Positions 58,131 to 64,000 of a DNA stretch of 64,000 nt are shown piece after piece. Where the stretch lies: NCBI GenBank assembly GCA_947625885.1, contig CANQQA010000010.1:1-64000 (forward strand). The letters run 5' to 3'. The notes under the pieces are model-generated. The model searched no databases and had not been told where the DNA came from. It was given only the letters and a program-made list of their open reading frames with translations. The number at the start of each line of letters is the position of its first letter. Within the stretch, counting starts at the first letter, position 1. A program made the translations under genes and the position numbers. This stretch comes from an uncultured Bacteroidales bacterium. Lineage in GTDB: Bacteria > Bacteroidota > Bacteroidia > Bacteroidales > UBA11471.

Positions 58131-60464
58131 ATGGAAAATTTCAATAAAAGCAGCGAGTTGATAGATTTTTCGGGAATCATAAAAAAATATTTAAGTCATT
58201 GGCAATTGATTATAATTTCCGTCATTGTTTGCGGCGTTTTGGCATTTGCTTATGCCAAAATCAAAAAAGATATTTATTTGATTAAGGCAGACCTGTTGGT
58301 TGCCGAAGAAAATAACCGTAGCGGAGGCTCTCAATCTACGCTGTTGAAACAATTTTCATTCGGGAACTTTATGGGTAACGGTGGCAATGTCGAAGACGAA
58401 GTCAATCTTGTCTCGGCACACTCTACGCTGCGTTCTGTTATAAAGAAACTCGGATTGAACAGAAAATACATACTGCGGCACAGCTTTTTCAATAAAGAAG
58501 ATTTGTATAAAGATTATCCGATAGAACTCTATATGCACCCGTCGGTAGAAGACACGTTGAGTATTCCTATCTCGTTCAAGATTCGTGTCGATGAAGAAGG
58601 TCATGTGTCTACGACTGTGCGCGGCGACGGAGAAGTTTTAGCCAAAGTTAAAAGCGACGGCTTCCCGCAATCAATATCGACAGCGTATGGAAATTTTATC
58701 CTCAATACAACTTCATCGTACGTACCGGGCAAAAAATTCGGAATGAATATTTCGGTATGCAATTATGATGTCAAAACCGAAGATATCGACGAACATATCC
58801 GCATTTCGATACCGAATAAAAAAGCCGATTTGATACACCTCGAAATCGAAGAAAACAATATCGAAAGAGGATATGACTTGCTCAATATGATTATGGATAA
58901 GTACAATGAGCGAGGTATCGAACACAAAAATAAGGAAGCCGAACAGAAAGGTGCGTTCATCGACGAGCGTATAGACTTGGTTTTGCAGGAATTGTCTGAA
59001 ACGGAAAAGCAGATAGAAGCCTACAAAAAGAAAAACCAGCTCACCGATATAGAAGTAGAGGTGAAAGTTATGGTCGAGCAGAATGCACTATTGCGGGAAA
59101 AACTTCTCGAAATAGAGGTGCAGATGCAAATGGTGGAATCCATAAAAGATTTTCTGAGTCAATCCGAGAATGCGTATGAAATGCTGCCATTCATTGCAGG
59201 TCTTGACGACGAGGCTTCTGCAACGGCGTTAGAACAATATAACGAATTGGTTCTTGAACGCATGGCAGTCGCGTCGTCTGCCAAAGGAAACAACCCGTCA
59301 TTGCAGGTTTTTAACAAACAAGTAGAGGCAAGTCGAAAAAATGTTTTGGAGACATTGCACGGTCTTATCGAAAGTTTAACCATAGCGCGAAATGTTCTTC
59401 TCGAACAAGAAGACGAATTTCTTTCCCGAATCAAGAATATGCCTACACAGGAACGGGAGTTTGTCGAGATGGAGCGTCAGCAGCTCGTCAAGCAGGAGCT
59501 TTACCTCTTCTTGCTGCAACAGCGCGAAGAGAATGCACTTACCCTTTCGATGTCTACCCCGAAAGGTATGATAGTCGATGAAGCCTATAAACTCTCCGAG
59601 CCTGTCAGTACGCCGAAATCCATGACCATTCTTGCCGGTCTGATAATCGGATTTATACTTCCTTTCGTATATCTCTACCTGAAAGACTTGTTGCGTACCA
59701 AGTTCTCGACACGTTCCGAATTGGAGGCTTTGACCGCCATACCCGTGCTCGGCGAGATATGTATGGATAAAAATAAAGAACACATTGTAATCAGCGAAGG
59801 CGAAAGTTCTTCCATTGCCGAATTGTTCCGATTGGTTCGCAACAATATACAGTTTATCCTCAATAACAAAGACGAAAAAGTCATACTGGTAACGTCGAGT
59901 ATCTCCGGTGAAGGAAAATCCTTTATTTGCAGTAACCTTGCCATATCGCTGGCTTTGCTGGGAAAACGGGTTTTATTGGTCGGAATGGATATACGCAATC
60001 CGCAGTTGGCAAATTATTTGGGCTTGCATAATCCCAAAGGTCTTACCAACTATCTTGCCGATGCGCAAACGGATATTCATGATATAATCATACCCAATGC
60101 CATACAGGAAAATCTCGATATTATATTGGCAGGTCCCGTGCCGCCGAATCCTTCGGAATTGTTGCTGAGCGAACGGGTCGATGAATTATTTGCCGCCATG
60201 CGCAAAGAATACGATTATATCGTCGTCGATTCCGCGCCCGTAAGTATGGTTTCCGATACTTTCTGCCTGCGTCGTATTTCCGATGCCACTGTCTATGTGT
60301 GCCGCGCCAATTATACGACCAAAGAGTTTATTCGCTATGCCAACCGCATCGTAAGCGAGAAACGCTTGAACAAAGTATCTTTTGTATTGAACGGCACAAC
60401 AGCCAAGCAGGGATACGGTTACGGCTACGGAAATACAGCGAATAAGAAAAAGAAGAAAAAATAA
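58131..60464 (+). CDS. Polysaccharide co-polymerase / tyrosine autokinase (Wzc-like)
   Basis: 777 residues. Wzz domain with two membrane helices (QLIIISVIVCGVLAFAYA near the start and ILAGLIIGFILPFVYLYL at about 505-525) and coiled-coil periplasmic part; cytoplasmic BY-kinase with Walker A SSISGEGKSFICSN, Walker A' VLLVGMDIRNPQ, and Walker B DYIVVDSAPVS. The C-terminal tail GYGYGYG is a short tyrosine cluster for autophosphorylation, followed by a run of lysines. It controls chain length and links polymerase to the export channel. Confidence 0.93.
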   Translation: MENFNKSSELIDFSGIIKKYLSHWQLIIISVIVCGVLAFAYAKIKKDIYLIKADLLVAEENNRSGGSQSTLLKQFSFGNFMGNGGNVEDEVNLVSAHSTLRSVIKKLGLNRKYILRHSFFNKEDLYKDYPIELYMHPSVEDTLSIPISFKIRVDEEGHVSTTVRGDGEVLAKVKSDGFPQSISTAYGNFILNTTSSYVPGKKFGMNISVCNYDVKTEDIDEHIRISIPNKKADLIHLEIEENNIERGYDLLNMIMDKYNERGIEHKNKEAEQKGAFIDERIDLVLQELSETEKQIEAYKKKNQLTDIEVEVKVMVEQNALLREKLLEIEVQMQMVESIKDFLSQSENAYEMLPFIAGLDDEASATALEQYNELVLERMAVASSAKGNNPSLQVFNKQVEASRKNVLETLHGLIESLTIARNVLLEQEDEFLSRIKNMPTQEREFVEMERQQLVKQELYLFLLQQREENALTLSMSTPKGMIVDEAYKLSEPVSTPKSMTILAGLIIGFILPFVYLYLKDLLRTKFSTRSELEALTAIPVLGEICMDKNKEHIVISEGESSSIAELFRLVRNNIQFILNNKDEKVILVTSSISGEGKSFICSNLAISLALLGKRVLLVGMDIRNPQLANYLGLHNPKGLTNYLADAQTDIHDIIIPNAIQENLDIILAGPVPPNPSELLLSERVDELFAAMRKEYDYIVVDSAPVSMVSDTFCLRRISDATVYVCRANYTTKEFIRYANRIVSEKRLNKVSFVLNGTTAKQGYGYGYGNTANKKKKKK

Positions 60465-60515
60465 TTTGCAAATAACCTGATATAAAATTCGTAGATATAC
60501 CGCTTTATTTGCAGA

Positions 60516-61961
60516 ATGCCGACGGAAGATATTTATACACCGGTCATTGCCAATCACAATCAGGAAAAAGAGCCTCTGCAATTTGTTCCGCAAGAGACAG
60601 GCAGAGCCTTTTTGTTCTTGATTACGCTCTCTTTGTTGGGATTAACTTTTGCTCCCGCATATTTGTTTTTGGCACTGATATTGTTTTCCTCGTACATTCG
60701 CAACAAATACGATTTTCTCATACAATTCACCATCTTGTGCGGCTCTTACGGGTTCTTCTCGGAAAATAAAACATTCCCGTTCAAGTGGATGGATATTGCG
60801 CTAGCGTTGTCCGTCATTACTATTTTGCTTTATCGGCGCGACAAGAAACAGAATATGCTGTTGCTGTTTACACTCGGCTACATTATTGCGCTTTTTGTTT
60901 TTGCGTTGATGAGCGAAGAATCCATGAAAATACAAATCCGCCGTATGCGGGAATATTGGGGAATCATTTATTTCATGGTGCCCATGCTCATATTTGCAAA
61001 GGAGGAGTTTGACATTAAAACGTTTTTTCGCAAGTTCCTTACCTATGCGTATATCATTGCGATTTTTTACATCATCGACAGTTTTGTTTTCGGTGGAAAT
61101 ATTTTAGTCCCTGCCACATTTTCGTGGGACGGATTGCATTCGACCTATTATAGATTTTATTGCCGCATAGGCACATTTCCCCGCAAATATCCGCCCGGAT
61201 TGTTTTTATTGGCGCTTTGCATTTTCCCTGTGGTGAGATTCTACTCTTTGCGAACAAAGCAAATCGTCGTTTTTTTGTTGGCGCTGATAGCATGTCGTAC
61301 CATGTCTATCATCGGAGGAATCGTAATAGTCATAATGTCTTTTACAGGCAATTTCAAGAAGCTCCTGAAATACTTGTGTCTGTTTGCCGTACTGTTTGCT
61401 GCCGGCTATTATATCGACGGGAAACTTGACGGACAGTTGCGCATACAGCAGTTTGTCGATCAGTTCACCTCGTTGCAGAATGCGAACGATGTCGAAAAGT
61501 TGGCGGAATTCGGAACAGGTCGTATGGCACAGATTATACCGAAATTCGAACTTCTGTTTTCAGAAAATCGTCAATACATAGGATTGGGCTTTCTTCACGA
61601 CCAAATAACGAATATCGACAAATATGTCATCACGAATGAGTTTTATAGCGATATATCCCAGAACGAAGAGTTGGCTACCGCCGTCGAAGTAACTCAGGCG
61701 CAAACGATACTCGACATAGGTATTATAGGTCTGTTGTTGCAGACGTTTTATTTTCTTGCCATTTATTTCTGGGTGTTGCGACCGATGCCGTACAGCATTT
61801 CGTATCTGATGACGTTTGTGGCTTTGTCGTTCTTCGGAATAGGCGGATTTGCCGGCGTTATCACTCATTACGGATTGTTGCTGTTGGGGCTGAACGTCGG
61901 TGTCATACTTCTTGCCGACAAACAACAGCATAAAAATGAGGATTATGAATCGAATACCTAA
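60516..61961 (+). CDS. O-antigen/capsule polymerase-like membrane protein (Wzy-type)
   Basis: 481 residues with about 10-12 membrane segments and a long periplasmic loop (residues ~300-400, TGRMAQIIPKFELLFSENRQYIGLGFLHDQITNIDKYVITNEFY) as in Wzy/O-antigen ligases. No catalytic motif is diagnostic. Its place between the co-polymerase and two glycosyltransferases supports a polymerase. The following gene starts inside its last 17 bases. Confidence 0.75.
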   Translation: MPTEDIYTPVIANHNQEKEPLQFVPQETGRAFLFLITLSLLGLTFAPAYLFLALILFSSYIRNKYDFLIQFTILCGSYGFFSENKTFPFKWMDIALALSVITILLYRRDKKQNMLLLFTLGYIIALFVFALMSEESMKIQIRRMREYWGIIYFMVPMLIFAKEEFDIKTFFRKFLTYAYIIAIFYIIDSFVFGGNILVPATFSWDGLHSTYYRFYCRIGTFPRKYPPGLFLLALCIFPVVRFYSLRTKQIVVFLLALIACRTMSIIGGIVIVIMSFTGNFKKLLKYLCLFAVLFAAGYYIDGKLDGQLRIQQFVDQFTSLQNANDVEKLAEFGTGRMAQIIPKFELLFSENRQYIGLGFLHDQITNIDKYVITNEFYSDISQNEELATAVEVTQAQTILDIGIIGLLLQTFYFLAIYFWVLRPMPYSISYLMTFVALSFFGIGGFAGVITHYGLLLLGLNVGVILLADKQQHKNEDYESNT

Positions 61962-62706
61962 AATCATTCATTACTGTTGGTTCGGCGGGAAACCTTTGCC
62001 GGCGTTGGCGCGGAAATGTATCGCCTCGTGGCGGAAGTATCTCCCGGAGTACGAAATCAAGGAGTGGAACGAGTCGAACTTCGATGTCAATATCATTCCC
62101 TATACCGCAGAAGCATATCAAGCGAAAAAATATGCTTTTGTCAGTGATTATGCCCGATTCTGGATTTTATACCGGTATGGAGGACTTTATTTTGATACCG
62201 ATGTCGAGGTCTTGCGTCCGATGCAGGAGATTATAGATAGAGGTCCCTTTATGGGTTGCGAATGCGAAGCAAAAGAGGGGGCGACACCTGAAGAAATGAA
62301 CGTCGCCCCCGGTCTCGGTCTGGGGGTAAGCCCCGGACTTGGACTGTATAAGGAATTTTTGGATTTGTATGCGACCCTTCATTTTTTGAATGCGGACAAA
62401 ACCTATAATTTAACAACCATTGTCCGTTATACTATGGAATTATTGGTGAAGCACGGTTTGCAAAATACCGACCAAATACAGTTCATTGCGGGTGTTTATA
62501 TTTACCCGAAAGATTATTTATGCCCGAAAGATTATACCGGGAGAATTACAATAACCGAAAACACCTATACGATACACCATTATGCCGCGAGTTGGAACAC
62601 CGGTCTGAAAAAAACGAAAAAAAAGCTCTTCAAAATCATGGGATATAGGCTCACGACTTTGTGCATATCGCTCAAAGCAGTTTTGGTAGGTAAGAAATTC
62701 AAATAA
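61945..62706 (+). CDS. GT32-type glycosyltransferase (DXD sugar-binding)
   Basis: 253 residues from ATG 61945 (MNRIPKIIHYCWFGGKPLP, the family start); an ATG at 61936 adds three residues. Gly_transf_sug signatures: IPKIIHYCWFGG, YAFVSDYARFWILYRYGGLYFDTDVEVL with the metal-binding DxD. TIHHYAASWNTG near the end is typical of capsular GT32 proteins. Adds a sugar to the growing repeat unit; donor unknown. Confidence 0.92.
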   Translation: MNRIPKIIHYCWFGGKPLPALARKCIASWRKYLPEYEIKEWNESNFDVNIIPYTAEAYQAKKYAFVSDYARFWILYRYGGLYFDTDVEVLRPMQEIIDRGPFMGCECEAKEGATPEEMNVAPGLGLGVSPGLGLYKEFLDLYATLHFLNADKTYNLTTIVRYTMELLVKHGLQNTDQIQFIAGVYIYPKDYLCPKDYTGRITITENTYTIHHYAASWNTGLKKTKKKLFKIMGYRLTTLCISLKAVLVGKKFK

Positions 62707-62741
62707 CAACTGTTTAATGGAGTAAAACAATAACAAGAAAA

Positions 62742-63779
62742 ATGATTACGAAAGATAAATCGAAATATATCTGTTCTATGGGAATTGACTGTGCCAAACC
62801 GCAAGGCGGCATAGCGCAAGTATTGTATATTTACAAAAAATATATTTTTGAAACATTTCGTTTTATTCCTACTACCAGTAAGCAAAATTTTGTTTCACGG
62901 CAAATTGTGGCAAGTGTCGCTTACGTGAAACTGCTATATCATTTGCTGAAGCACGATATAAAAGTGGTACATCTGCACGCTGCCAGCGGAAAGTCTTTCT
63001 ATCGGAAACGGTTTTATATAGATTTATGCCATTGGTTTGGTGTGAAGATTATTTTTCATGAACATAGCGGAAAATTCAAGGAATTTGCAGAGAAGGAACG
63101 GTCTTTTGTAAGGAAAATATTGGGTAAATGCGATGTAATCGTCGCCCTCAGCAATACGTGGAAGGAGTATATCCGTTCGATAGGTTTCGACAATGTGGTT
63201 GTCATTCCCAATCCCATAGAACCGCCGAAAATGAATCCTTCGCAAAAAGATGATACCGCCCTGCATTTGGTGTTTTTGGGAAATATTTTTGAACAGAAAG
63301 GCATTTTCGATTTATTACGTGCTATGGAAGGTCTTTCGGGGGTCGTGCTGCATATAGGGGGCAAAGGCGATACGGCTCGAATGCAACAGGAAATCCGAAA
63401 TTTCGGTCTCGAAAATTCCGTCGTTTATCACGGGTTTGTCTCCGGCGAAGAAAAAGAAAAATTATTCCAAACAGGCGATGTATATGTATTGCCGTCTTAT
63501 TCCGAAGGACTTCCGGTATCAATACTCGAAGCCATGTCGTACGGTATGCCGGTCGTGGCATCACGGATAGGCGGTATTCCCGATATTATCGACGAAGGCG
63601 AAACCGGATTAATGATTACTCCCGGCGATATAGCTGCGTTGCGGGCTGCTATCACGGAATTGCTGAACGATAAGGGAAAACGTATGGCTATGGGTCGGAA
63701 TGCCGAAAAAGAATCGAAAAAATACCTTCCGCAATGTATAGAAAAAGAGTTGAAAGCTCTTTACGAAAAACTTTTGTAA
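62742..63779 (+). CDS. GT4 family glycosyltransferase
   Basis: 345 residues. GT-B fold: N-terminal acceptor domain (VVHLHAASGKSFYRKRFYIDLCHWFGVKIIFHEHSGKFKEF), C-terminal donor domain with LHLVFLGNIFEQKGIFDLLRAMEGL, YHGFVSGEEKEKLFQTGDVYVLPSYSEGLPVSILEAMSYGMPVVASRIGGIPDII (EX7E motif), and GDIAALRAAITELL. Retaining transferase in capsule assembly. Last plus-strand gene of the window. Confidence 0.94.
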   Translation: MITKDKSKYICSMGIDCAKPQGGIAQVLYIYKKYIFETFRFIPTTSKQNFVSRQIVASVAYVKLLYHLLKHDIKVVHLHAASGKSFYRKRFYIDLCHWFGVKIIFHEHSGKFKEFAEKERSFVRKILGKCDVIVALSNTWKEYIRSIGFDNVVVIPNPIEPPKMNPSQKDDTALHLVFLGNIFEQKGIFDLLRAMEGLSGVVLHIGGKGDTARMQQEIRNFGLENSVVYHGFVSGEEKEKLFQTGDVYVLPSYSEGLPVSILEAMSYGMPVVASRIGGIPDIIDEGETGLMITPGDIAALRAAITELLNDKGKRMAMGRNAEKESKKYLPQCIEKELKALYEKLL

Positions 63780-63801
63780 AACTTTTTTATTAATATGATG
63801 A

Positions 63802-64000
63802 TTACCGTTTTTTATTTAGGTATTCCGCAATTTTTTTGCAAGCGGCACCGTCGCCATAAGGGTTGACGGCGCGGCTCATTTTTTCATAAGCAACCGTGTC
63901 GGTAAGCAGGGTCGAAACTTCGCCGACGATTTTGTCGTAGTCCGTACCGACTAATTTCACCGTGCCGGCGTCCAATGCCTCCGGTCGTTCCGTCGTGTTG
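63802..64000 (-). CDS. wecB: UDP-N-acetylglucosamine 2-epimerase, C-terminal part
   Basis: The minus-strand frame ending at 63802 gives 65 residues starting NTTERPEALDAGTVKLVGTD and ending NPYGDGAACKKIAEYLNKKR. This is the conserved C-terminus of non-hydrolysing UDP-GlcNAc 2-epimerase (RNTTERPE...GT...LVGTD...NPYGDG). It makes UDP-ManNAc for the adjacent polysaccharide cluster. The start lies beyond the window edge; convergent with the GT4 gene. Confidence 0.9.
   Translation of the reverse strand, partial: NTTERPEALDAGTVKLVGTDYDKIVGEVSTLLTDTVAYEKMSRAVNPYGDGAACKKIAEYLNKKR

Overview
The window is chromosomal DNA from a member of the Bacteroidota, most likely order Bacteroidales; the genus cannot be fixed from sequence alone. 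Evidence: a SusC/SusD pair, BspA-like leucine-rich proteins, type IX secretion (T9SS) sorting tails, pyruvate:ferredoxin oxidoreductase as a single chain, a DAHP synthase-chorismate mutase fusion, and many promoters of the Bacteroidota form TTTG-N19..21-TAnnTTTG. Shine-Dalgarno sequences are almost absent. No rRNA, tRNA, CRISPR array or insertion sequence was seen.

Layout. 1-2.6 kb: end of a divergent FtsB/DivIC-like gene and two BspA-like proteins. 2.7-10.3 kb: coaX, an outer-membrane protein, lptC, an AAA ATPase and nifJ. 10.4-29.1 kb: an alpha-galactoside utilisation locus (AraC regulator, DUF5107-TPR protein, sugar MFS transporter, GH36, SusC, SusD, FG-GAP surface protein, T9SS-exported clan GH-D glycosidase, mutarotase), bounded by two nearly identical terminator hairpins. 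29.1-35.1 kb: housekeeping genes (DUF4831, NAD(P)H-hydrate repair, hpt, adk, obgE, pgeF). 35.1-38.2 kb: accessory segment with a tyrosine-rich secreted protein and an AAA/DUF4143 ATPase, again bounded by two near-identical hairpins. 38.2-42.3 kb: Phe/Tyr biosynthesis operon (pheA, aminotransferase, DAHP synthase-CM, tyrA, minus strand) preceded by a Phe/Tyr-rich leader peptide and a terminator/antiterminator. 42.4-46.7 kb: CAAX protease, menA, riboflavin synthase, nitroreductase, purM. 46.8-48.5 kb: AT-rich two-gene cassette of an ABC-type ATPase and a small putative PD-(D/E)xK nuclease, a candidate defence system. 48.7-55.9 kb: GH105, DUF3332 lipoprotein, esterase, GH13, prs, a small secreted protein, Hsp20. 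55.9-64 kb: a GT2 and the start of an exopolysaccharide/capsule cluster (export lipoprotein, tyrosine kinase co-polymerase, Wzy-like polymerase, two glycosyltransferases), ending in a partial convergent wecB.

How the parts work together. In the galactoside locus SusC/SusD and the FG-GAP protein would capture oligosaccharide, the two clan GH-D enzymes cut off galactose, MFS imports it, and GalM converts anomers; the AraC protein probably reads the inducer, and a 28-bp repeat found at both the regulator and the operon is its candidate operator. In the aromatic operon, ribosome stalling on Phe/Tyr codons of an 18-residue leader can switch a terminator placed just before pheA.

The strongest candidates for undescribed biology are the pheA attenuator, the ATPase plus small-nuclease pair, an interleaved (pseudoknot-type) inverted repeat just upstream of the FG-GAP gene, and the paired hairpins that bracket accessory segments.
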